NCBI GenBank assembly: GCA_020186115.1
Contig: WSYJ01000086.1
Coordinates: 372,001 to 436,000 of the forward strand
Reading direction: 5' to 3'
Length of the DNA: 64,000 nucleotides
Origin: Histomonas meleagridis
Taxonomy: Eukaryota > Parabasalia > Tritrichomonadida > Dientamoebidae
Both the position numbers and the translations under genes were made by a program. Numbering within the stretch: the first letter of the stretch is position 1; each line of letters starts with the position of its first letter. The notes beneath the pieces were generated by a model that saw nothing but the letters and a program-made list of their open reading frames with translations, searched no databases and was not told the origin of the DNA. This document shows positions 43,237 through 52,881 of this stretch, in pieces.

Positions 43237-44961
43237 ATGACAAAGAAAGCAGTCAAACGAAGAATTAGAAAAACAAAGAAAAATGTCAAACGCGGATTAA
43301 GGCATCGATTAATTACTCAAGCTCCAATATCTAACCCTAACGCATCGGTCAGAGCAAATATTCTTCCTTCACCGAATAATCAAAATTCCAATTCTGCTAG
43401 GTCACAAATGATGGCAAATTTACATAATCCATTTCTTCCTGTTGCTTTATCACAAACTCCACAAAATATTAATCTTGACGCAATACATAATATGAGAAAT
43501 CAAAACGATGTTCGTCAACAACAAATTAATGATACGCGGAGAGAGAAACAAGATGAATTAGCAAGAAAGAAAAATTTGGATGAACAAGAAAGAAATATGA
43601 AAAAAGCAACAAAAGCTGCTGAGGCAAAGTATAAAAAAAAAAAAAAAAAACGTGAAATGGCAGAAAGAGAGATTGAACGTCAGCATGAATTAGCAAACAA
43701 AGCTCAACAAGAAACTGAACGTTAAGCAAGAGCTTTGGCAGAACTTAAAAAAACTCAGTATAAAGGCGACATTGATTTATTAAAAGATCAAAACGCAACA
43801 ATTCAAGCTCAATTAGCTGAAGCAAAAATGCTTACTATTGAACGCCAACATGAAATAGAAGCTAATAAACAAATGCGAATTAAAAGTACCTTGCAACGTG
43901 AGTTAGAAAAAAGTAAAGAATGAAAATGAAACTTTACAGAAAGTTTTAAAATTCGGAAGATTATAAGAATGCAAATGAAATGCGAGCACAGACACAATAT
44001 GAATTAGAAAGAGCACGTTATGAAAATGAACTATAAAAAGCTCAAAATGAAGCTAAAATAAAATTTGAACAAGAAAGAATTAAAAGAATAACAGCATTAA
44101 CTCCGGAGCAATATCAGGCGTTAGATAGTCAGTACATAACAAGCATTAATGGTTTATATCAACAACAACTTGCTGAAGAAGAAAAACAACGACCTGGATT
44201 AAGAGCAAGAGCAAGATTTGAAAGATTGAAAGAAGCTGAAATTGAGCAACAACGAAAAACAGTTGATGAAGAAATTAAAGCTCAAGAATTAGGAGCATAT
44301 CAAACAGCCGTTGGACCAAAACCAGAAATAAGCAAGACGCACAAAGAATCGATTGTTAAGAACGCTAAGAAAAAAGTTCAAACAAAGGAACGTGAAAAAG
44401 AAATTAAAAGAAGAGAGGAATTACAAGCAACCGAAGAAAATAAAAATAGCTCTTGATGCTGAATTAGAATATTTAAATTCTGCCGAACATAAAGCAAAAA
44501 AAAAAAAAAAATACAAATTTGAAAATAGCAACGTTACAAAATCAAAGAAGAGCTCAAGATGTTGAGTTAGCGAACGAGTATACAAAAAAAAGCAATGGAA
44601 AGTCAAGCACAAATTGAAATACAACAACAAATGTTTAGCGGTAATCTATCACCGACAAGAAAAATTAGCAATAACAAATCAATTACAATCAGATATTGCA
44701 CAACAAGTTGTAAATCAAAATAATCAAAGAATACAACTTGAATATAATATTGATGCTTTGATTAATTCAATTGGAGATGATAGATTTAATCAATTTTTAG
44801 CAGAAAATCAACATAAATATGCTGGATTTACTAGAACAAATAAGAGTCAATTAGCACCTGATTTACTACTTCAATTTTATAATGATTTAAGAACTTTTTC
44901 TAATAGAAGATTGTTACCGTTAACAAATACAGTAACGATTGAAGACTTAGATTCTAATTGA
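43237..44961 (+). pseudogene. Long coiled-coil structural protein, several breaks
   Basis: The start at 43237 is basic (MTKKAVKRRIRKTKKNVKRGL). From about residue 85 onward the product is a very long Gln/Glu/Lys/Ala coiled coil. In-frame stops lie at 43723 and 43921 and another TAA near 44034, and there are frame changes near 43930-43980, 44440-44600 and in poly-A runs. The end is a conserved-looking globular segment (LINSIGDDRFNQFLAEN...TVTIEDLDSN) in the frame ending at 44961. Uninterrupted it would be about 575 residues. It directly precedes the capsid gene. A scaffold or internal virion role is a guess. Confidence 0.55.
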
Positions 44962-44987
44962 TGTTTTGATTTTTTTATCACTATAAA

Positions 44988-46602
44988 ATGTTTGCACCAC
45001 AAAATCAACAGCCAAATGTTATTGATGCAATGACTGGAAACCTTCAAGATTGGTATAATGAAGTTGATGAAGCAGTTAAAGCTTCTGAAATCATTCCAGG
45101 GAAATTATGAATACACGACAGCTACTTCTTACGGCAATGTTGGAGACATAAACGAGGGAGACACAACATACGTTGACATTTTCACGGATAGATTTAAGAT
45201 TATTGGTTTAGATAATTCATATATTACTTTAGAACAAGAAGTACCAATTACCGTTCCGTCACAATCAAATCTTTTGTTTAAAGAATATTATGTCGGTTAT
45301 AAATGTTCATGCGATGCTATAGACCAATACAGAATTTATTCAAACACAGATAAAATTCAAGACGTTCATAACGCAAGGTATGAATGGTTCATGCTTTCTA
45401 ATTCATTATCTGATGAAGCTAAAGCCGGTAATGATTGTTTCGCAACTATTGATAAAATCAGAGCTCATGATTCAATGGTTCCTGGCGTTTACTGTGACTT
45501 TAGCGCTATTACCTCAGCAAAAGAAGTTATAGTTAAGATTCCATTAAGAATTCCAATAAGTTATTTCTTAATGTTATTTAATATGCGATATTATCCTAAC
45601 TGGAGCGGCAAGCTTTCAATCGAACTGATGCCTTCATATCAAAATATTGTTATTGCTCCTGTATGCGATCATGAATCATTAGTTGCTGCAAAAGCTGTAG
45701 TTGAAGGAGATTATTTATGCGACCTTGGATTTAGAAATGTTAATGAATCAGTAAAGAGCAACATTAAAGCAACAGCAGGAAGCGGTTCAACAACTTACGC
45801 AACAATGGATGTACCGCAAAAATTCATTTGCAACAGTCAAGTTACAAAAGATGTTAAAATTAAGCTTGCAACATATCTTTTGAAAATGGATGTGTTTAAT
45901 GCTCTTGCTGCAAAATATATTCAAGTTCCGATGCTATTTCCAATTCACGTTTGTCAAGTAAGAGATTTCACACAACCACTCGGAAGTAATTCAACAAGTG
46001 CTCCAACATCATTTAACACAGCAGCAACAATAGGACTTAAACATTGTGATACTATGTTTACTGTATTCAGACAAAGTCAATATTCACGGACATGCTTCTT
46101 GAATCCACAAATAAGATATAGTTTTAATATTGACGGTAAAATCTATCCGAGAGAAGCATATGAAACCGTTGATGACCCAAGAAATCTTAATATGTTACTT
46201 GATGCTGTGAATCTTAATGGAAGTCTTTTGAGTTCATTAGCAAAAGATATTAAAACGTCAGTTCAACCGTATTATTATAAGAATAAATATGATGCTTCAG
46301 GCGTTAATACTCAAACAAGAGCTTGGCATGGTAAAGATAATTCTAATTTCTTCATAGGATTACCGTTCGCTGAAGGTGAGGACTTCATGGGTGGAATATC
46401 AACCACTGGAACAGTTCAGATTGAATTATTCGGAGATAGATTAGCTAATACTGCAATGAAAAATGTAACGTATATCGCACCAACAGGAATATACTTTGAA
46501 GACGCATTATTGAAAGTTAGAGCAATGAAACCTGACGGTAGAAGTCAAATTGAAATTACCAACGCAAGCATCGAGCAACTTGTAGCAGGAATGGCTCGCT
46601 AA
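44988..46602 (+). CDS. Major capsid protein candidate (double jelly-roll type)
   Basis: The ATG at 44988 starts a short frame that shifts by one base near 45095 in an A run and continues to 46602. Total length is about 537 residues, matching Maverick capsid proteins. The chain is beta-rich with features such as VEVKIPLRIPISYFL...YYPNWSGKLSIEL (about residues 185-215), the pattern of a jelly-roll strand and the hydrophobic exit loop of this family. There are no enzymatic motifs. It is the largest intact block in the structural gene run. Polinton capsid proteins were shown by others to be of this fold. Assignment here is by position, length and pattern. Confidence 0.7.
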
Positions 46603-46652
46603 GATTTTTAGTTTGATTTTTAAAATATTTTTATTTTTTTATTTTTATATAA

Positions 46653-47231
46653 ATGGAGAAACAAGGAGAGTGGATCGATTGCGTTGCCGATAATGATTAT
46701 GAAATTTTTACTGATTTTCCATATCAGATAAGAAAGAAATCAAATAAGAAAATCATAAGAGAAAGTGTTCATAAATACACTGGATATGTGATTTGTAATT
46801 TAAATCTAAAAATGTATAGAAAGCATAGAATAATTGCTCAACAATTTATATATAATGATGATCCAGAAACAAAGACATTTATCGATCACATTAATCACAT
46901 TAAGACAGATAACAGAATTGAAAATTTACGTTGGTGTTCTCCTGCCGAAAATAATAATAATAGATCGACTCACAATAAAACGGTAAATGAGTATTTTGAT
47001 GAAATAAACGAAGATTCAATTGAAGTTCGTGAATATAGCAATCATAAATTTGAAGATTATTATTATGACGATCAAACGGATGCTTTTTACTTCTGGAACG
47101 GTTTGAAATTCAGAAAGCTAAGAATATTTTATACGAAATATGATAAAGCATTTGTTAACATGAAAGATATTAATAATAAACGCGTTCGCGTTTTCTATTC
47201 AGCATTTAAAAAACAATATGATTTGATATAA
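46653..47231 (+). CDS. HNH endonuclease A
   Basis: The protein has 192 residues. The N-terminal block (GEWIDCVADNDYEIFTDFPYQIRKKS, GYVICNLN, KHRIIAQQFI) is typical of HNH_3/NUMOD-associated nucleases. It is followed by the HNH motif FIDHINHIKTDNRIENLRWCS, with His, Asn and His-type positions at DH, N and NR. The C-terminal part is an unassigned beta domain with YYYDDQTDAFYFW. HNH enzymes nick or cut DNA. In phages and mobile elements many are free-standing homing endonucleases. The frame is intact. It is paralogous to 48386-48946. Confidence 0.88.
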   Translation: MEKQGEWIDCVADNDYEIFTDFPYQIRKKSNKKIIRESVHKYTGYVICNLNLKMYRKHRIIAQQFIYNDDPETKTFIDHINHIKTDNRIENLRWCSPAENNNNRSTHNKTVNEYFDEINEDSIEVREYSNHKFEDYYYDDQTDAFYFWNGLKFRKLRIFYTKYDKAFVNMKDINNKRVRVFYSAFKKQYDLI

Positions 47232-47264
47232 AAATAATGTTTGAATTGTTTAATGTATCATTTA

Positions 47265-47436
47265 TTTTTGAAGGTTAAAAAATCACAAAAAAGTTAACCT
47301 TTCAGTAACTCGAGCAAACATGCAATATTCATGTCAAATCATCCGAAAAATGCTCATTTTATCCGTTTCGTTGAGGGTTAGAAAAAGGGTTCATTTTTTT
47401 ATTTTTTTAACCCTCAAAAAATAAATGGTACTTTTT
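47265..47436. repeat. 170-bp dispersed repeat, copy 1
   Basis: Contains GTTAACCTTTCAGTAACTCGAGCAAACATGCAATATTCATG and runs to GGTACTTTTTAACAT. It is almost identical, inverted, to 57925-58095 and similar, direct, to 60535-60655. It lies just downstream of HNH A. Confidence 0.85.
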
Positions 47437-47788
47437 AACATTTAACGCCAAAATTATTTGGTAATTCGTCTTCACCATCAGCAACTGTAATTTCACAATT
47501 GCCGGGATTCCATAAAAGTATGAATCTTCCTTTTGCAGTATTTGGTATTGGTTCATAAATCTTAACATTAATTCCACAATAGACATTATATAATGATTCC
47601 AAACCGAAGCGTTTCGCTCTTTTAAACATTTCAGGACGTACAGCAATGACATATTTATATATTACGCAATCATTAATGTAGAAATAAATATTTTCTATAA
47701 ACGGTAATTGTTTTGTTGTTATCTTTTTTGTAAGTTTTAGATGTTTGATGTAATCGAAAATATTTAATGGAATCAGAGATTCTTCCAT
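47435..47788 (-). CDS. Unassigned 117-residue Maverick protein
   Basis: The protein has 117 residues from the ATG at 47788 (MEESLIPLNIFDYIK), with mixed alpha/beta character and a C-terminal segment FILLWNPGNCEITVADGEDELP. No family was recognised. It is not an adenovirus-type protease on the motifs visible. It is divergent from 47826 with 37 bp between the start codons. Confidence 0.5.
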   Translation of the reverse strand: MEESLIPLNIFDYIKHLKLTKKITTKQLPFIENIYFYINDCVIYKYVIAVRPEMFKRAKRFGLESLYNVYCGINVKIYEPIPNTAKGRFILLWNPGNCEITVADGEDELPNNFGVKC

Positions 47789-47825
47789 TTAATAACAGTA
47801 AAAATAATTTTTTATCACTTAAAAA

Positions 47826-48383
47826 ATGTCAGTTCCTAAAAGTAGTGTTTTATCTTGCAATCGAGGATTTCTTGCAAGAGTCGGAACAAATTTAAATTCT
47901 CCGAAACAAAGCCAAAGTCAAAACGTTAATGTTGTAGTTAAAGGAGTGCCAATGAAATATCAAGAAACGTCTGAAGAACCGGAAATTAAAGAACGTTCGA
48001 TTGAAACAGCTAATGAAACTTTAACTAATCTTGAAAAAGTAATTCACGACAAAGATATGTTGATTCAGGCATTAGTATTATGTTTGGATATTGTAGAAAA
48101 TAATCCTCTGATTGTTAATAAATATGTCATCGCGGAAGAAAGAGAGTTAGTAAAATTAATTCAATTATTATGTGATACAGAAGAAGTTGAATTACTTAAA
48201 GCTGATCAAGAAGCCGGTTGTTGTAAAAGCTCAACGCTAGATTACGTTTCAAAAATATATGTGAAGAAAGACGGTAATACTTATAATTTGAAATATAATT
48301 ACTCTGATGTATGCCAATTTCTTTCGGAAAGAAAAATAAGCACAAAATTTGTGAAAAGTTCAGGAAAAATTAGTTATAAATAA
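47826..48383 (+). CDS. Unassigned 185-residue Maverick protein
   Basis: The protein has 185 residues. The N-terminal half is disordered (KSSVLSCNRGF...QSQSQNVNVVVKG). A helical middle (EVIHDKDMLIQALVLCLDIVE, AEERELVKLIQLLC) and a C-terminal CC motif (EAGCCKSSTLDYVSKI) follow. No family was recognised. The middle resembles in pattern a short protein-interaction helical bundle. The frame is intact and ends two bases before the stop of HNH B on the other strand. Confidence 0.5.
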   Translation: MSVPKSSVLSCNRGFLARVGTNLNSPKQSQSQNVNVVVKGVPMKYQETSEEPEIKERSIETANETLTNLEKVIHDKDMLIQALVLCLDIVENNPLIVNKYVIAEERELVKLIQLLCDTEEVELLKADQEAGCCKSSTLDYVSKIYVKKDGNTYNLKYNYSDVCQFLSERKISTKFVKSSGKISYK

Positions 48384-48385
48384 TT

Positions 48386-48946
48386 TCAATTAAATCCTTC
48401 GTCTCTTTTCCATTTATCAACATATATAGTTCTTTGCTTATTTGTAATATCTCGAGCATGAATTACTTTATATTTTCCTTTCATTGTTATATTGATTTCT
48501 CTAAATTTGATGGAATTGTCGAAATAAAATTTATCTTGTGAAGGCGAATAATAATAATTCTCAAATTCATTGCAATTATAAAATCTAAAATCAACAACAT
48601 CATCAGGTAATTCATCTACATAAACTACTTGTATTCTATTATATGAAGATTTGTTAATACTATTTTCATACGCCGAAACCCATCGCAAGTTGTTTATATG
48701 ATTGTTCGTGCGATTGCAATCAATGTGATCAACTTGTGTTTTATTTACTGGATCATCATTTTCTATATATTGTAGAGCAATGATTCTGTGCTTTTGATAA
48801 AATTTTTTGTTTAAATAGCAATAAACATATCCAGAATGATGAATACTTTCTTTTATGATTCTTTTATTTGATTTTTTTCTAATTTGAAACGGAAATTTTG
48901 TGAATATTTGATAATCAGCATCTGCAACACAATCAATCCAACTCAT
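48386..48946 (-). CDS. HNH endonuclease B
   Basis: The protein has 186 residues with the same layout as the protein at 46653: MSWIDCVADADYQIFTKFPFQIRKKS, then KHRIIALQYI and the HNH motif VDHIDCNRTNNHINNLRWVS. The C-terminal domain has YYYSPSQDKFYF. Identity with A is about one half by eye, so the two are diverged copies placed on opposite strands around the 47.4-48.4 kb block. Both are intact while many other genes in the element are broken. Function is probably as for A. Confidence 0.88.
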   Translation of the reverse strand: MSWIDCVADADYQIFTKFPFQIRKKSNKRIIKESIHHSGYVYCYLNKKFYQKHRIIALQYIENDDPVNKTQVDHIDCNRTNNHINNLRWVSAYENSINKSSYNRIQVVYVDELPDDVVDFRFYNCNEFENYYYSPSQDKFYFDNSIKFREINITMKGKYKVIHARDITNKQRTIYVDKWKRDEGFN

Positions 48947-49129
48947 TCTATTTTATAGAAATTAAAAAAATAAATTTTTTTAAAATTAAGCTTATTTTTT
49001 CTGAGGTTCAAGCCTGTTTCTTATGCTCGCACTTTTTCGGGCTAGCAAGCTTCTAAGCATTATTTGGTTGATTTAACACAACCAAAAAGAATCTTAAGAT
49101 TCGGAAACAAAGTTTCATAAATTTTATTT
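48947..49129. other. Intergenic with GC-rich patch
   Basis: Contains a GC-richer stretch at about 49003-49055 with GCTAGC and AAGCTT palindromes in otherwise AT-rich DNA. It is one of several such patches in the element. No gene was seen. Confidence 0.4.
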
Positions 49130-51417
49130 TTAGCTCATATTTATTAATTTCTTTATCGGATCACTTGAATTTTCACAGTATTCTTTAATCTTCGGTGTGC
49201 AATGGTAATAATAACTTCCATCGACACACTTACCAATAAAATTTTCGGGAGATTTAAAATATATCTCGGTGAAAACATGTTCAATCTTAAACTTACCGAG
49301 TTCATTACCAATAAATCCTTTATCTTTCAATAACATAAAATCTTCTTCTGATATTAACGCAGAATCAACTTTGGAGTAATAGACTTTCACAAGATTATTT
49401 ATCAAACCCATTTTGTTATTAAAATTATCTAAAACACTTTTCGCAAATTGTGGATAAGTGAAATTTTCAACAAACGGATTGACTGTATCAACAAATCCTG
49501 AAATTCCATCTGCATTATAAGTGTATTTTAATACATAAGGAGCGAATTCATCAATATACTTATTAACGTTATTTACAAATTTATGTTTTATAATTTTTGG
49601 TTTTTGTATTGAAACACCCCAGCAGCTATTCATCAAAAATTTCAATGTTATTGACAATTTATCTTTTCCCAATAATTTGGCTTTCATTCTTGCATCATAT
49701 AATTTTTCTATTAACTCTTTTACCTTTGTGTTTTCTTCTTTAAACTTTCCGTTAGCATCAGGTAATCCAGCAGGAATTGATTGAACACTTGACATATACG
49801 CACCGCATTGATCAATATAATAAAGTTTTTTGTTTTAACTAATACTTATTCCAAATAATTTTTGGAAAATGAATTTCAGATCTTATTTTATCTGCAATCT
49901 CTCCAGAAAATGAATATACATTATCAAAACATCCGAACTCAAACATTATCTTTTGCATTAATTCAGAAAATTTATAATATCTTGATACATTAATTCTTTT
50001 TCTTAATTTCAACGAATCAATAACTTCTTGAAGTTCTTTTAATCTCTCCGGGATTTCATTTTCTTCTGGAATGTATCCAAAGAAACTTTTTGTTTGATTT
50101 ATTTTTTTGGCAAACGGAGATAAAGGTTTTTTATCAGTAACAAATATTTTTCTATAAGAATTAAATGTTTTTTCGTTTGATTTTCTATAACTCCATGAAA
50201 GCTTATTTATTGTTTGTTGATTCATTGGAATCAAAAGTTTATGTTGTATCATTAAATAAACCAAGCTTCTTATACCAAGTGATTTTTTAGAAAATGAATA
50301 TCTTTTGTCATCAAATTTCAATAACATCATTTTTCTGTTATGATTTTTAAATCTTGAATCAGCATTTATTTTATCATAATTCTTTATATAACATTCCGAT
50401 ACATTAACTTTAGAATTTAGCATATAATGATCCTCAATAATTATTAGTTTTATTTCTCTGTTGTAATTTTCGCCAAATACCTTTCTTGATGTATTTTTAG
50501 TTTCTGAATAAAATATTTTGACTTCAATTTTGATTTTTAATAAATCAGAAATTCTTTTTAACTCACTTCTTGGAACAGTTCGCGTTTGAATAAAACTCTT
50601 CAGTAATTCTAACTCATCTTCTTTCAATACTTCTGAAGCAATAAATGCTTGAATTAAACATGATTCATTTATATTAGAATCATTAACGTCTGTAAATATT
50701 CCAAATTTTCTTAAATCAATATCTGACGTGTTGATATAAGGAAAGAATCCTGGATTTATTCTCTTTCCTTTTTTGAAATCTTTAAATTCAAAATGAATGG
50801 TTTTAATAAATAACATATGTTCAAACACAACATCGTTCGTATCACCAATCACTCTTTCATTATTTAATCCAGCACGTAAAAAATTCAACTGTATTTTTGT
50901 TTGCATGCAAATATTGTTCTCTTCCGTCTTCATCAATTAAAGTCATTTTAATATCTTTATTAATTTTAGGTCCTGCTGTTTCAATCGCATACATCAAAGC
51001 AGAAAGAAATGTATCAATACTTGATTTGTTTTCAAACGTAAAATCTTTTTGTTTCATTAAATTTTTAGTTATTTTATTTGTTAAATTAAATACTTCACGT
51101 TTAAAATCTTCTGATTCATTTTTTTTTTTTTTTTCTTTCTTTTCACTAAAACGTTCAAATGAATCTTTATTTTTCGATTCATTATCACTTAAAGGAAGAT
51201 TCATTAAATTATTAATTTCCTCTGGGATGTATTCTGCTCTTCCTCTTGATATTCTATATCTTAACTGATTAACACTTAATCTTATATGATTTTGATATTG
51301 TTCGTCATAAACTTCAAGTGGAGTTGAAGTATTTCTATAAACAAAATTTTTCGGTAAAGTGTAACCGTATTTTTCAAATAAATTTCTAACTTCTTTTTTG
51401 TCTAATTTTTTTGGCAT
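49130..51417 (-). pseudogene. Protein-primed family B DNA polymerase, at least two frameshifts
   Basis: The ATG at 51417 (MPKKLDKKEVRNLFEKYGYT) starts an N-terminal domain typical of trichomonad Maverick polymerases. The frame shifts near 50870-50930. An OTU-like region follows (NESCLIQAF ... IIEDHYML), with Cys and His in suggestive positions, then the segment DNVYSFSGEIADKIRS. It shifts again near 49800-49840 and enters the palm: motif A YIDQCGAYMSS, motif B KFLMNSCWG and motif C YYSKVDSALI, ending with a stop at 49130. Motif C usually reads YxDTDS; here the first Asp is Lys. Total is about 760 residues. No 3'-5' exonuclease motif was clearly seen. It replicates the element DNA with a terminal protein primer. 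Confidence 0.87.
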
Positions 51418-51491
51418 TTTATCAAAAATAAAAAAATAATTTTTTTTAAAACTAAGTTTATTTTTTTTCATTAAACTTTGTTCCCGAATCT

Positions 51492-52464
51492 TTATTCTTT
51501 TATTTTTGTAGCATAAAGTGTATTATGAACGTTTGTTATTTTCCAATTTCCTGTTTCCTCAAGCATTCCTTTAATCTCATCTTTCCGAATCATACGCTTT
51601 TTAACTGCTTTCCACATTTTAACGATTGACATAACAGGAATTCTTTCTTTATTTGGAAAATACTCTTTAACAAAATCATTAATATTCTCTTTATCTTCTA
51701 TTTCATCAACTTCTTCTTGAATCCTTTTAATTTCATCTTGTAATCTTTCTTCCGCTTCTTTTCTTCTATCTTCTATATCTTCTAATGAATATTCATATTC
51801 TTTCATCAATTTTTCACATTTATCACATTTCAGTGAATGATACTTAGCGTTGAAATTATAAACTTCAGCCGAAAAATTCATTGAAGCTTCAATAACTTTA
51901 TCAACATCATACATTTCAATATTAAACTCATTAAATTCCTTTCCTCTTAAATCTTTATTTTTAATTCGCCAGCAATACTCAGCTAATAATTTATAAAAAT
52001 CATCAATTATCTTTAATTCAGACCTTTTACGTAATTTTAAGGCATCAGCATTATATGTTAATGCTTTACGTTCGAGTGCTGAGTGATTACAAGAAAAGGT
52101 TTGAGTTTTTCTGTTAATTTTTCTAATTAACGCTTTTATTTCTGTTGAATCACTTTTTTCAATTTCAATTTTTGGAAAACTTTTGACTGAAACATCAAGT
52201 GTTAATTCAGGAATACTTACAGCAGGAATTGATTTTGCAAATTCTAAAATTTGTTCTAAATATTGTTGATTTCTTTCTAATTTAACTTCAACGGGAAGTT
52301 GATGATTTAAGATTTTATTTTTTATATTCTTTAATAGTATTTGAATAATCATTTACTGAATCATTAATTTTATTTTCAATCTTTATATTATTTAATTTAG
52401 TTAAGCATAAAGCAGACGTTTGATTTTCCGAAACAAGAGCAGAACAAGAATTTTTCATTAACAT
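51492..52464 (-). pseudogene. Unassigned Maverick protein with C-terminal winged-helix-like domain
   Basis: The ATG at 52464 begins MLMKNSCSALVS. After about 45 codons the frame is lost in an A run near 52330 and continues for about 285 codons. The middle has a CXXC pair (KCDKCEKLM) and a strongly acidic coiled coil (EEVDEIEDKENINDF). The end, FVKEYFPNKERIPVMSIVKM to KITNVHNTLYATK, has winged-helix-like length and pattern. Position upstream of PolB suggests a replication or regulatory role. This is inferred from location only. Confidence 0.5.
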
Positions 52465-52557
52465 TTTTATAGAAATTAAAAAAATAAATTTTTTATAAAT
52501 TAGCATTATTTTTTTAAAGTTAATTTTTATTTTTTTTATTTTTTTATTTTATATAAA

Positions 52558-52881
52558 ATGGAAAGATTTTTTGATATAAAGAAAATAAATGAAAATATTG
52601 ACGAAGAAATAGAAACTGCAAAAATTCATTTAAATGAATTATATATTCATTTAATGACTATATTTATTGTAGAAAATGATTTAATAGAAAAATCACCATT
52701 AGAAATTTGTAAACAATATTTAGAAATTAACGAACCGAAGGATAAAAGAAGTAAAAAGAATAAAAATATTATTGCAGAACAACATAAAAAAATAAATGAA
52801 GTGTTAATTTATGTGAATGAATCATTAAAAAGAATTCGAGATATTATTGCCGAAATGGCAGAAAATGCCTTTGAGCTCTAA
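52558..52881 (+). CDS. Unassigned 107-residue Maverick protein
   Basis: A small helical protein (MERFFDIKKINENIDEEIETA ... ESLKRIRDIIAEMAENAFEL) with no recognised family. It is preceded by a long T-rich run and TATATAAAATG, the commonest start context in this element. Its TAA overlaps the TAG of the convergent fibre gene by two bases. Coiled-coil assembly is likely from the pattern. Confidence 0.5.
   Translation: MERFFDIKKINENIDEEIETAKIHLNELYIHLMTIFIVENDLIEKSPLEICKQYLEINEPKDKRSKKNKNIIAEQHKKINEVLIYVNESLKRIRDIIAEMAENAFEL

Noticed and set aside
47435-47788. Adenovirus-type cysteine protease of the Maverick
   Set aside because: No His-Asp-Cys arrangement or protease-like block was visible. No other gene in the element fits either.
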